A stretch of DNA of 37,166 bases from Nitrincola sp. (GCA_021208565.1 JAJOJN010000073.1:1-37166), one strand, 5' to 3'. Positions 10,630-19,410 are shown, numbered from the stretch's first letter. A program made the numbers and translations. Notes: generated from the letters alone by a model not told the origin.

Positions 10630-11288
10630 TTAGTCTTTAGCTTTCTTCTCAGTTTCATTCTTGTCATTTTCCTCCTCGTGCAGACCAGGATCTGGCTGGG
10701 GAGGTTTTGGCGCTTCTTCAGCATTCTTTTTAAGCCCATATCGATCAGATAAGGTGCCTTCATCGTCGGGCTTCTTCGGCGCCCAATCTTTGGGTGGTTC
10801 GATATTCAGCTCTGGTTCCGGTTCTGGTTCCGGTTCCGGTGGTTTAACTTCATTAGTCTTTTCAAATGGCTGACCGCTCTCAGCTGTTTCATGTTTTTGT
10901 GACTCAGCCTGATTTTCTTGGCTCAGATCACCAGGGGTGCTATCAGGAGATTCTTCACTCGTAACTTTTTCAAGTTTGGGTTGCAACGAAGACTGTAAAG
11001 AGCGCCCCGCCGCTTGGTCTGGACAGAGAGCCTGTGCGCCAGTGGCGAGATGCTGATGAACCTTTCGATATTGCTCTGTCAGTTCGTTAACCAGTGTGGC
11101 GGTTTGTTCGAAATGGCTAGTGACCTCTTTTTTTGTATCGATCCATTTCGGCGCGTGAGCCGTTTAATTCTGCTTCGAGGGTTTTACGTTGCGCTTCGCT
11201 GCTTCCTGACTTGCCCATTAAAAAAGCCAATAAGAACGCCAACAGCGAGTGCAACAATGGCAATGATCCAGACTGTTTCTTGTTCCAC
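10630..11288 (-). CDS. yhcB: YhcB/ZapG (DUF1043) inner-membrane protein, two frameshifts in this sequence
   Basis: YhcB/ZapG is a one-pass inner-membrane protein tied to cell division and envelope synthesis. Two single-base repairs are needed: A6 at 11220-11225 to A5 and T7 at 11128-11134 to T6. These give a continuous 218-residue protein: MEQETVWIIAIVALAVGVL, then FLMGKSGSSEAQRKTLEAEL, then YKKEVTSHFEQTATLVNEL and QYRKVHQHLATGAQALC, followed by a low-complexity tail. The start is GTG 11288, with AGGAG six bases upstream. The tail of about 110 residues is rich in Pro, Glu and Lys, contains EPEPEPEPEPE, and makes the protein much longer than the ~130-residue E. coli YhcB. Confidence 0.85.
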
Positions 11289-11372
11289 TTGATTCTCCTA
11301 GTGTTTTTAATTTTGTCCTGCTTCAATTCAGATTATCCTGATTTGTAAGCGGATGTAAAATCATACTTTTAT

Positions 11373-11945
11373 TTAGATCTTTTCAGGGGAAGAAGGTTTC
11401 CAGTGAATCTCTTGTCCACCTTTTTCTCGTGCCAGTGTTCTGGCAATGACAAAAAGTAAGTCAGATAAACGATTTAAGTAACTTGCTCCCATAGGGTTTA
11501 TGGTCTCACCTTCAACACTGGCTAAAGACACCATACGTCTCTCCGCACGTCTACACACGGATCGTGCGAGGTGTGTGGTGGCCGCTGATTTACTCCCGCC
11601 AGGAAGGATAAATTCTTTGAGAGGCGGGAGTTTATTGTTGAGTGCATCAAGTTGTTGTTCGAGGTGCGTCACTTTTTCCAAGGTGATCACGGTGTAGGTT
11701 TTATCGGCGATGGCGAGTTCTCCCCCTAGATCAAAAAGATCATTTTGGAGTTGAGCGAGCAAATTTGACAGTGGATGAGGCTGGTCAAGTTCAGCGATCA
11801 CAAGCCCGAGGATGCTGTTTAATTCATCGACATCGCCAAGAGTTTCGATTCTGGGATGTGTTTTAGGAATGCGTTTGCCATTTGCTAGGCCTGTTGTGCC
11901 TTGATCACCACTGCGTGTGTAGATTCTGTCGAGTCTGTCAGACAT
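11373..11945 (-). CDS. PduO-type cob(I)alamin adenosyltransferase
   Basis: This enzyme transfers the adenosyl group of ATP to cob(I)alamin to make coenzyme B12. The 190-residue protein is a full PduO/MMAB-type domain. The N-terminal ATP loop is YTRSGDQGTTGL (residues 9-20), D40 lies in GDVDEL, and the core is FILPGGSKSAA followed by ARSVCRRAERR, with R128 and R132/R133/E135/R136 at the positions that are essential in human MMAB. YLNRLSDLLFVIAR closes the fold. It lies downstream of btuB on the same strand, 227 bp away across a structured repeat, and fits the B12 salvage genes around it. Confidence 0.93.
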   Translation of the reverse strand: MSDRLDRIYTRSGDQGTTGLANGKRIPKTHPRIETLGDVDELNSILGLVIAELDQPHPLSNLLAQLQNDLFDLGGELAIADKTYTVITLEKVTHLEQQLDALNNKLPPLKEFILPGGSKSAATTHLARSVCRRAERRMVSLASVEGETINPMGASYLNRLSDLLFVIARTLAREKGGQEIHWKPSSPEKI

Positions 11946-12048
11946 GTGAGTTCGCCTTTTAAAACGTTGAGTTTCATTGAAGCATAGTGGGTTGGGTTAG
12001 GCAATCTGCTTGATTATTGTTGCGTGTGTGATGAGTTGGTTGAGAGTT

Positions 12049-12150
12049 GGTAGTGGTTCCACTTGCCTCTGACACGCTACAAGCACATCCTTGTGGGCTC
12101 ACTGCAACCATCCATGGTTGCAGAGGTCAGAGTCAAGTGAAACCACTACC
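12049..12150. repeat. 102-bp imperfect palindrome with two inner hairpins (three-way-junction fold)
   Basis: The outer arms 12049-12073 and 12126-12150 pair over 25 positions with two mismatches. They enclose two further hairpins. One is CACA-TCCT-TGTG at about 12084-12095 (or the alternative ACAAG/CTTGT). The other is CTGCAACCA-TCCA-TGGTTGCAG at 12102-12123. On the minus strand, the direction of btuB, both inner loops read WGGA and are followed by TG. The two mismatches keep it from being a perfect inverted repeat. It lies between the btuB stop and the PduO-type gene and holds no ORF. It looks like a mobile or dispersed non-coding element, but copy number cannot be judged from one window. 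Confidence 0.8.
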
Positions 12151-12172
12151 TCCTTGCTAATTCTCTGCCTTA

Positions 12173-14043
12173 TTAAAAACGGTAAGTTAGACTGGTTTCG
12201 AAGTATCGACCTTGGGTGTTGTACCCAGCAGCTTGTTCATAGTCTTTATCGAACAGATTGTCGATTTTAGCGCGCAAGGTCCAATCAGGGGATAGATGCC
12301 AGTGTGCACGTGTATGTGCTAGCACATAGCCGCCCATTTCATTTGAAGTCCATGCAGTATCAGATCTTTTACCCTGACCCTCAAATGTAATGCCCAGACC
12401 GCCAATAGAATTTTGATAGTCAATATCGAAACGTCCAGATTCCCTTGATCGTCTTGGAAGTAACCTACCTGAATCTCGATCAGAAGCTCTCAGTGCGATT
12501 TGGTCTTCTGAGGTGATGTCCTTAGGGTTTTGGATAGTTATAGAGCCTGACAAGTAAAGATTGCCGCTATTATATTTGCTAACAAACTCTATTCCTCTGA
12601 TTCGAGCTTTATCGATGTTGTAAAAATCATACAGTCTGTCTGATTGAATGAGATTATCAATAGTATTTTGAAAAACTCTAATTTCATTACTTACCTCGTT
12701 GCTGTGTTGGTAACGCCAGTAAAGTTCGTAATTAATCGATTTTTCAGGTTGTAGATTAGGGTTAGCTCCCCATGGACCATAAAGCTCCATTAAGTTAGGT
12801 GCACGATAGCCCTGAGAAATGGTAGCTCCGAGGTTGTGTTGATTGTTAAGTTGCCAATCAAGTCCTATGTTGCCAGTTGTCTGGTTACCGAAAAACTCAT
12901 CATCATCGTGGCGTAAACCACCTGACAACGTCCAGTTATCAGTCAGTTGATATTGGGTTTGCAAGAATACGCCAAAAATATCTCGTTGATCCCTTGTGAA
13001 TCCTGAACCTTTCAGTATCCGTTCTTTTTGTGCATCAAATCCAGATACAAATCTGAAAGGGGTTGTTGTCAGTTGTCGCCTTGATTCCAAGTTGATCGCG
13101 CTGTGTCTGTATTCGGCCATTAGCCTGACCTTCAAAAAAATCTTTACGATCCTCATCCACCCGCTGTAACAGCGTGTCGATCTGCCAGACATCTGTAAGC
13201 TGATGATTCCACCCCATACTCAGTGTTTGCATTGCAAACTCTTCCTTGCAAGTATTAGAAGTGCTCCAAGCAGAATTCAAACAGTTGTCATATTGGTTAT
13301 CACCCTGGCTTCGAATGTAGCCAGCTGATAGAGTGTTACGTGTGCTCAGGTCATGTTCAACCTTTAATCGAAGACCGTAGTGTTCATAGCCGTCTTTTTT
13401 CACCTGAGGTATCAGCGGGTCTTGCATTGAATCCATCAGTTTCACGAAAACTTAATGCTGAAGTGAAACGCGTTGATGCGCTGGCTGCGGCATAATTGGT
13501 ATCGATTAGGCGAGTGTTTTGATTGCCTGCTCCTATACGAATCTCTCCATGGTTGTGAGATGCATCAGCTTGACGTGTGATGATGTTGACGACCCCACCA
13601 ATTGCATCAGCACCCCATATTGTGGACTGTGGCCCCCTTACAATTTCGATGCGCTCAATTTGGCTGACAGGTAGAAAGTTCCAACTGGCTCGACCATCAG
13701 TTGGACTGTTGATTTTTACACCATCAATCATTACCAACGTGTGGTTGGAGTTAGTACCACGCATAAAAAGGCTAGTAACCGAACCCGCACCACCATTGCT
13801 CGCAAACTCAACACCGGCAGTACCACGCAGCAGTTGAGCAACTGACTCGGGTTGCAGGCGTTCTATATCGGCACGGGTGATGACGGTGGTGGCGGCTAGG
13901 GTTTGGTCAACAGGTTGAGACATTCTTAAGGGTGTGGTCACGGTAACCACTAAGGGGTCTAACCTTGTTTGGGCGTTAAGTGGCAAGCTGATGGCAGCGA
14001 TTGCGCTTAAAAGTAGTGTTCTATTGAACAGTGAAGTTTTCAA
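12173..14043 (-). CDS. btuB: BtuB, TonB-dependent vitamin B12 receptor (two frameshifts in this sequence)
   Basis: BtuB is the outer-membrane beta-barrel that imports cobalamin using TonB energy. It starts at TTG 14043, with GAGGA seven bases upstream. A signal peptide (FNRTLLLSAIAAISLPLNAQ) comes first. The TonB box-like DPLVVTVT follows, then the plug with VAQLLRGTAGVEF, IERIEIVRGPQSTIWG and GGVVNIIT. The barrel ends ETSLTYRF with the usual C-terminal Phe. Two repairs join the pieces: T6 at 13395-13400 to T5 (SGEKDGYEHYG) and G4 at 13059-13062 to G3 (DNNPFRFVSGFD). The repaired protein is 622 residues, near E. coli BtuB (614). A cobalamin riboswitch precedes it and btuFCD diverge from it. 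Confidence 0.92.
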
Positions 14044-14051
14044 ATCTAAAT

Positions 14052-14081
14052 CCTCATACGCTAAGTTAGGGCGTGATGAGG
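14052..14081 (-). promoter_or_regulatory. Shine-Dalgarno-sequestering hairpin of the btuB leader
   Basis: On the minus strand CCTCAT (14081-14076) pairs with ATGAGG (14057-14052), which contains the btuB ribosome binding site. ACGC/GCGT extends the stem to 10 bp with one bulged C. It is the likely output of the upstream riboswitch, blocking translation when B12 is bound. A perfect CTGTCG-TT-CGACAG hairpin at 14105-14118 lies between the aptamer and this stem. Confidence 0.6.
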
Positions 14082-14167
14082 GAGGGAAAGCCAAAAGAAC
14101 AGCGCTGTCGTTCGACAGGACTGAATGTTTGACTGGGTGAAGCCCTCCGCAACACCAACAGTGTTCC

Positions 14168-14352
14168 CACCTAGGCCGGTATCCGGGCTTGATGCGGCGC
14201 TGAGCGCAGATCATCGCGCCTTCCCATGCTTAAGAGCACAGTGGCCTTTGCGATGACAACATCTTACCGTTGCGGGGGCAGCACAGGTTTTTGACGGGTG
14301 TCAGCACCTGTTTCCCGTTTAACTCTGTTGTACGCAACAGAGCACCTAAGTG
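14168..14352 (-). ncRNA. Cobalamin (AdoCbl) riboswitch upstream of btuB
   Basis: Read on the minus strand, the leader has the conserved aptamer pieces in order: a P1 5' strand CACTTAGG (14352-14345), ACGGGAAACAGGTG, the core GCTGCCCCCGCAACGGTAAG, GCCACTG, GGGAAGGC, then the B12 box AGCCCGGATACCGGCC. The P1 3' strand CCTAGGTG (14175-14168) closes the fold. It lies 125 nt upstream of btuB and should lower BtuB synthesis when cobalamin is plentiful. The divergent btuFCD genes are not under this element. Confidence 0.95.
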
Positions 14353-14384
14353 AAGAATATCGTGTAGATCTTTAAAGCGGACAT

Positions 14385-14390
14385 AGTATA
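14385..14390 (-). promoter_or_regulatory. Candidate -10 box for the btuB leader
   Basis: TATACT on the minus strand lies 33 bp upstream of the riboswitch P1 strand. TTGATG farther upstream could be a -35, but the spacing (21 bp) is too long, so only the -10 is suggested. Confidence 0.35.
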
Positions 14391-14463
14391 AGGGATCTAA
14401 ACAGATGAAGTCATCAAGGCTTTCCGCTATCCTGCATGGCTTTAACACTACTGCACTGATGAC

Positions 14464-15324
14464 ATGACTCAAACCCACGACTACCTTCCACAACAACATT
14501 TCTGCCTGCCTAAGGTGCTGATGGTGCTGTTTGTGTGGTGGCCGTTTGTGGGTGTATGGGCTGAGGAAGTGTCTGATTTTGCTGAGCAGGCCCAGACTAC
14601 GCCTGTCTATGAACGTATTGTATCCTTGGATTTATGCATGGATTGGCTGTTGGCTTTTTATGCTGATCCTGCTCAAGTCGCTGCTTTATCTCCCTTACAT
14701 CGTCGTTTTCCATTGCCAATTCAATCGCAAAACTGGCCAGTTCATGATGGTTCTCTAGAGCAGATCGTTAGTTTAAATGCTGACCTTGTTGTCGTTGGGG
14801 AATTTAATGCACTACTGCTTCGCTCTCGCTTAGAACGCTTAGGACACCCAGTGGAAGTCTTGTCTCTACCTAGATCCTTAGAAGAGGTTGAAATCTACTT
14901 GAACCAATTTTTTCAACTTCTTGGTCTAACTGCATCAAAACGAATTGCAGAAGATCAATGGCCGCGAGAGTTTGATAAAGACGCTCCTCGTTTACTCCTT
15001 CTTGGAGCCAATGGGGTAGGGACTGGGCAACAGACGTTTGAAGATCAATTGCTGACTCAAGCAGGTTGGCAAAACTATGTGTTAGCATCGGGATATGTGC
15101 GTTTAGATTTAGAGCAGTTGGCGATAGATCCGCCTGATGCGATTTTGTGGTCAGCACCTGAATCTGCGGCCTTAGCCAATCAGTTTGCACAACACCCTGT
15201 TTTATCTAAACTGCTTCCCGCATCCGCATGGTTAAGCTTAGATTATTGGCGTTGGCAGTGCCCTGGACCTTGGACCTATGAGTTGATTGATCAGTTAGCT
15301 GAATTAAGAAAGGCTCTGGAATGA
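14464..15324 (+). CDS. btuF: BtuF-like periplasmic cobalamin-binding protein
   Basis: This is the substrate-binding protein that delivers cobalamin to BtuCD. The 286-residue protein has an N-terminal hydrophobic stretch (VLMVLFVWWPFVGVWA), consistent with a signal peptide. A class III periplasmic-binding fold follows, with ERIVSLDLCMDWLLAF at the start and SLEQIVSLNADLVVV in the first lobe. The second lobe has LLLLGANGVGTGQQTFED. The start codon has no clear ribosome binding site. An internal ATG at 14521 follows AAGGTG but would leave no positively charged signal region. Its stop overlaps btuC (ATGA). B12 specificity is inferred from linkage to btuB and its riboswitch. Confidence 0.85.
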   Translation: MTQTHDYLPQQHFCLPKVLMVLFVWWPFVGVWAEEVSDFAEQAQTTPVYERIVSLDLCMDWLLAFYADPAQVAALSPLHRRFPLPIQSQNWPVHDGSLEQIVSLNADLVVVGEFNALLLRSRLERLGHPVEVLSLPRSLEEVEIYLNQFFQLLGLTASKRIAEDQWPREFDKDAPRLLLLGANGVGTGQQTFEDQLLTQAGWQNYVLASGYVRLDLEQLAIDPPDAILWSAPESAALANQFAQHPVLSKLLPASAWLSLDYWRWQCPGPWTYELIDQLAELRKALE

Positions 15325-16307
15325 ACAGAGTGCTTGTGTCCAGCTTATTCCTATTACTAGTACTTTCAGCACTGATCTCATTATCGGTAGGGTCATCTGA
15401 TGTCAGCGTGATCAAAGGGTTGTGGGAATGGGTGACTCGGCAAGCGACACTTGATGCCATTGTCATAGGTGATATACGTTTGCCGCGTACATTAATTGCA
15501 TTATTGGTGGGAGCGGCACTTGGATTAAGTGGTGCCGCACTTCAGGGTTTGCTGAGAAACCCCTTAGCGGATCCAGGGTTAACGGGTGCCAGTCAGGGTG
15601 CAGCACTCGGAGCAGCGGCTGTGTTTTACTTCGGTATCTTTCCTCAGTTGGGGGGTGCGGCGCCCGCTATAGCCGGGCTTTTGGGAGCTGGCGCGGCGAT
15701 GATGTTGATGCTGTTGTTAGCGGGTAGTGCTCGGCAAAGCATGGTGATTATGGCAGGACTGGCTATTTCCACGCTGACGGGGGCTTTGCTGGCGATGGTG
15801 TTGAATTTTGCGCCTAACCCTTACGCCATGCAGGAGCTGGTGTTTTGGTTATTGGGTTCTGTGGCTAATCGCGGATTTGATCATCTGTGGATCCTTCTAC
15901 CCGCACTGATGATAGGCGGTGGGTTGGTGCTGAGTCAGAGACGCTTATTATTCGGATTGAGCTTAGGTGAAAAAGTCGCGAGCAGTCTTGGGTTTTCAAC
16001 TGCTGTAGGTAGTCGAATTGTTGTGTTAGGGGCGGCTATTTTGGTGGGAACATCGGTCTCCATTGCCGGCGCTATCGGCTTTGTTGGGTTAATTGTTCCT
16101 CACCTAGTGCGTCCTTTTGTTAATAATCGACCGGATAAAGTGTTAATCCCAGCAGCCTTAGTCGGCGCTATTTTGGTCTGCTTGGCGGATAGTTTGATTC
16201 GTAGTTTGCCGCCAGGTCCTGAGTTGAAGCTAGGAGTGCTGACCTCCTTGTTAGGAACGCCATTGTTTATTTGGCTGATTTGGCGGGAGCGACGCCGATG
16301 GCTTTAG
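15321..16307 (+). CDS. btuC: BtuC-like ABC permease (FecCD family)
   Basis: The permease of the cobalamin importer, built like BtuC/FhuB/FecC with about ten membrane helices. The 328-residue protein has RLPRTLIALLVGAALGLSGA, typical of the family, then LLRNPLADPGLTGASQGAALG. The coupling-loop region is IAGAIGFVGLIVPHLVR, and ADSLIRSLPPGPELKLGVLT lies near the end. It overlaps btuF by 4 bp, and btuD begins 10 bp before its stop, so the three are one translational unit. Confidence 0.92.
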   Translation: MNRVLVSSLFLLLVLSALISLSVGSSDVSVIKGLWEWVTRQATLDAIVIGDIRLPRTLIALLVGAALGLSGAALQGLLRNPLADPGLTGASQGAALGAAAVFYFGIFPQLGGAAPAIAGLLGAGAAMMLMLLLAGSARQSMVIMAGLAISTLTGALLAMVLNFAPNPYAMQELVFWLLGSVANRGFDHLWILLPALMIGGGLVLSQRRLLFGLSLGEKVASSLGFSTAVGSRIVVLGAAILVGTSVSIAGAIGFVGLIVPHLVRPFVNNRPDKVLIPAALVGAILVCLADSLIRSLPPGPELKLGVLTSLLGTPLFIWLIWRERRRWL

Positions 16308-17046
16308 TCGAGTTACACAAGGTTTCGCTTGATAAGCGATTAGATGACGTCAGTTTAGATCTCCAATCAGGAGAGGTCCTAGGTTTAATTGGCCCAAACG
16401 GAGCCGGAAAAACATCATTACTGCACTGTTTAGCCGGTATTGAACCTTACCAAGGCGATATTCATCTTTTAGATCGGTCTTTAACGCATTTCAGTCATCT
16501 TGAGCGTGCGCGTCTTATGGGGTTGTTGCCACAAGGTTGCCAAAGTGCTTGGTCACTCAGTGTAAACGATGTGATCAGTCTGGGGCGTTTGCCTTGGCAG
16601 GATGAAGACCCACAAAAATTCTAGATGCGGCCAAGGCAACGGGCGTAGAAGGTTGGTTGAATCATTCGGTTGATCAGCTTTCTGGCGGTGAACAGTTGCG
16701 CGTCTGGTTAGCACGGGTCCTGGCGGGCGAACCGAAAATTCTTCTTGCGGATGAGCCTTTGGCAAGTCTTGATCTCTATTACCAGTGCCAAGTGTTGTCT
16801 CTGTTGCGAGATTATGCCCACTTAAACACACCTAAGGAATCAGACCAGAGTGTCATAGTGTCTTTGCATGATCTTTCGATGGCAGCTCGCTATTGTGATC
16901 GTCTTTGCTTGTTACATCATGGCAAGGTGTTTGCGTTAGGATCGCCTTCTGAGGTGTTAACCGAGGCTAATTTGCTGGAAGTCTATCAAGTCAAAGCGCA
17001 GATCGACCTGCTTGCTGATCCGCCGATTATTTCTGTCATAGGTTAG
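16298..17046 (+). CDS. btuD: BtuD-like ABC ATPase (frameshifted in this sequence)
   Basis: The ATPase of the cobalamin importer. It starts at ATG 16298, with GGGAG at 16285-16289 as ribosome binding site. Walker A is GPNGAGKT, the signature is LSGGE, Walker B is ILLADEP and the switch region is VSLHD. The frame breaks at the A5 run 16614-16618. With six A's it reads DPQKILDAAKATGVEGWL, joining both halves into a 249-residue protein, the length of E. coli BtuD. This is one of the cases where a base is missing rather than extra. Confidence 0.9.
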
Positions 17047-17062
17047 CCCTTAGGAGTGAGGT

Positions 17063-17602
17063 ATGGCGCTCAAAAGCTCTAAGTTGTTGGATGAAATTTG
17101 TTACCCCTTTATCCATGAAACCTCCTATCTCTGTGATTACGAAGTGCTCACTGATGAGTTGGCGACCTTAGTTGGAATGGCGTTGTCCAGTTTGCCGACA
17201 GAAGAAATGAAGATGATTGACGATTTGCATCAACTTCAGCCGCTGATTTTTCATGCGAATGGTTCAATTCGAGGTCGTTTAGCACTGTCAGAAGAGAATC
17301 TAGATTGGCTCAAAGAGCGTCTTAATGCTTATAAAGCAGGTATTTCAAGCCCTACTCGAGGCTTTGTGTTACCCAGAGGTACGGGCACTGTCCCTTATCT
17401 ACATCAAGCACGATCGGTTAGTAAAAAAGCGATCCGTGCGCTGGTTAGAGTGGATTCAGAAGGCATAGCGGTTCCCGAGTTGATTCCTCGTTTTTTGAAT
17501 ATTTGTTGCAACTTTTTCTTTGTGCTGACCCAATATTTGAATCAACAACATCAGGTTGAAGAGCCTGTTTTTATCAGTCGCAGCTACGGTAGAGCACCAT
17601 AG
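17063..17602 (+). CDS. Degenerate PduO-like (cobalamin adenosyltransferase-fold) protein linked to btuFCD
   Basis: A 179-residue protein that aligns by eye with the PduO/MMAB fold. DYEVLTDELATLVGMAL resembles the GDVDELNSILGL region, FVLPRGTG the FILPGGS loop, HQARSVSKKAIRA the HLARSVCRRAERR helix, and RFLNICCNFFFVL the YLNRLSDLLFV helix. It lacks the N-terminal ATP loop (TRxGDxGxT). At the catalytic helix it keeps R117 and R125 but has K121/K122 and I124 where active enzymes have Arg, Arg and Glu. It follows btuD by 16 bp with AGGAG ahead of the ATG. I infer a non-catalytic or altered cobalamin-binding partner. The fold call is moderately sure; the function is unknown. Confidence 0.7.
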   Translation: MALKSSKLLDEICYPFIHETSYLCDYEVLTDELATLVGMALSSLPTEEMKMIDDLHQLQPLIFHANGSIRGRLALSEENLDWLKERLNAYKAGISSPTRGFVLPRGTGTVPYLHQARSVSKKAIRALVRVDSEGIAVPELIPRFLNICCNFFFVLTQYLNQQHQVEEPVFISRSYGRAP

Positions 17603-17609
17603 GCACTAC

Positions 17610-18407
17610 TTAAGGGTCTTGCCTTCCCAAGAGTTTTCTTGCCGGAATACAAATCTTAGGATCGGGTTGAATCTCGATATCTGGATTTTTATCTGGGTAA
17701 GGAAGATTGTTGAGGATATGTCGCATTGCGTTCAGGCGAGAGCGCTTCTTGTCGTCTGATAAAATAATTGTCCAAGGTGCTTCAGGTGTGTCGGTATGTT
17801 TAAACATGGCATTTTTGGCGTCAGTGTAAGCATCCCATTTATCTAAAGAGGCCATGTCGATAGGCGAAAGCTTCCACTGTTTTACAGGATCATATTTGCG
17901 AGATTGGAAGCGTTTAAACTGCTCATCACGACTGACTTCAAACCAAAGCTTAAATAGCCGAATGCCACTCCGTACAAACATTTTTTCCAGTTCTGGTGTT
18001 TGACGCATGAACTCAAGATATTCTGACGGAGAGCAAAAACCCATGACGCGCTCAACACCGGCGCGGTTGTACCAAGAACGATCAAACAACGCCATTTCAC
18101 CTTCGGTGGGTAACTGTTTTACGTAACGTTGGAAGTACCACTGACCTCGCTCGACATCAGAGGGCTTCTCTAACGCGATAACGCGAGCATGACGTGGATT
18201 CAAATGCTCCATAAAGCGTTTAATGCTTCCCCCTTTTCCAGCTGCGTCGCGGCCTTCAAATACGATGACAATGCGCTGACCGGTTTCCCGCATCCAGCTT
18301 TGGACTTTAAGCAGCTCTATTTGCAGTGCGCGCAGTTCTTTTTCGTAGTCTTTATTGTCAATTTTCTTTTTGTAAGGGTAGGGGATTTCTTGCAGCAGTT
18401 CAGTCAT
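17610..18407 (-). CDS. ppk2: Polyphosphate kinase 2 (PPK2 family)
   Basis: PPK2 enzymes use polyphosphate to phosphorylate nucleotides, mainly making GTP or ATP from diphosphates. This 265-residue single-domain protein has the P-loop EGRDAAGKGG at 51-60 and the catalytic FDRSWYNRAGVER at 108-120. It also has the lid-region residues RFQSRKYDPVKQWKLSP and DKWDAYTDAK. The sequence pattern is that of a short class I enzyme. It converges with the PduO-like gene (7 bp between stops). The start codon has no strong binding site. Confidence 0.93.
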   Translation of the reverse strand: MTELLQEIPYPYKKKIDNKDYEKELRALQIELLKVQSWMRETGQRIVIVFEGRDAAGKGGSIKRFMEHLNPRHARVIALEKPSDVERGQWYFQRYVKQLPTEGEMALFDRSWYNRAGVERVMGFCSPSEYLEFMRQTPELEKMFVRSGIRLFKLWFEVSRDEQFKRFQSRKYDPVKQWKLSPIDMASLDKWDAYTDAKNAMFKHTDTPEAPWTIILSDDKKRSRLNAMRHILNNLPYPDKNPDIEIQPDPKICIPARKLLGRQDP

Positions 18408-18467
18408 CTTGTCGGCCTATGCAAAGTCATCTTGCTCTCTAAACTTGAGTGTAGCATGACCTGTTTT

Positions 18468-19346
18468 TCACGACAGGTTTTTCACTTGAAGAAGTAGTTG
18501 GTCATTCAAAGGTGTATCAATCCCCAGTGTTTTTGCTCGCTCACACAGATAACCGGTAATATAGTCTATTTCGGTAGGGCGACCCTGAAGAACATCCGTT
18601 AGCATTGATGAACGGTTTTGTGCAGTGTTGTTAGCGACCTTGACCGCTTCGTCAAACAGCGACTGTTGAAAAAGGTTAAGATTCATCGAACTTAACACCG
18701 CTTCAACTTCATGACAAATCGATTTCATCTCATGCAAATAGACACTATTTTTGACCAATTCACCGTTTAAACACTGGTGAATGGCAGTGAGCGGGTTAAT
18801 GGCGCAATTGATGGCGAGTTTTCGCCAAAGGGTCGGTTGGATATTCTTTGATAGCAGGGGTGTTGGTTGAGTGGTGTTCCAGCCGCATGGAAGTTGATCG
18901 CTACTGCCTTGATAACGTCCAATCTCTGTTAATGCCCTGAGCAAATGCAATGAACAGAATGTGCATCACTTCGCCAAGCGCCTGCGGTGGTGAACACCTG
19001 CCCAAATTTTGGCTTGCGGAAAAAGTGTTTCGGCAAGGTCATGTTGTCCCATGCCATTTTGCATTAATAGAATGTCTGCACCGGATGCGATGCGATCTTG
19101 AATGGATCGGAGTGCCATTTCAGTATCGGGTGCTTTAGTACACACCAGCAGATGGTTGATTGTTGAACATTCATTTTGTGCATCAATCGGCAATTGATAG
19201 TGGCGTTTGTCTTTACCCTCTTGCAGTTGCAGTTGATAATAGTCACCTACTTGGCGAGATAAGATGCGCACAGCGATTCCTGCATCCATTAAGCGTGTGG
19301 CAAAGAGTTGTCCTATGGCACCCGCACCCAATATATGCCAAATCAT
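18468..19346 (-). CDS. PanE-like ketopantoate reductase (frameshifted in this sequence)
   Basis: The ketopantoate reductase PanE/ApbA makes pantoate for pantothenate and CoA. The N-terminal half begins MIWHILGAGAIGQLFATRL with the NADPH-binding GAGAIG. The C-terminal half holds WRKLAINCAINPLTAI, with the catalytic Lys and Asn, and EIDYITGYL. The frame is lost between about 18929 and 18994. Removing one A from AA at 18993-18994 restores VTTAGAWRSDAHSV. One or two more indels near 18929-18945 are needed to reach TEIGRYQG. Any of the repairs gives about 292 residues, normal for PanE. This junction is messier than the other split genes. True PanE versus a paralogue cannot be settled here. Confidence 0.8.
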
Positions 19347-19410
19347 ATTTACCCTACTTATTTAGTGTGCTGATCAAGCGGCCACTTATTAGCCTGTTTG
19401 GAGTAATAGT

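Noticed and set aside
10661-10873. Plus-strand frame with a Gly-Ser run (GSGSGSGSGG).
   Set aside because: It is the antisense shadow of the EPEPEP tail of yhcB and has no start signals.
13384-14214. Long minus-strand frame that starts upstream of btuB within the leader.
   Set aside because: Its first ~57 codons cover the riboswitch end and the sequestering stem. The TTG at 14043 with GAGGA and a signal peptide is the real start.
18459-18482. ACCTGT/ACAGGT hairpin with T's at the end of the PanE-like gene.
   Set aside because: The T run follows on the plus strand, but both flanking genes are on the minus strand, so it is in the wrong direction for a terminator.
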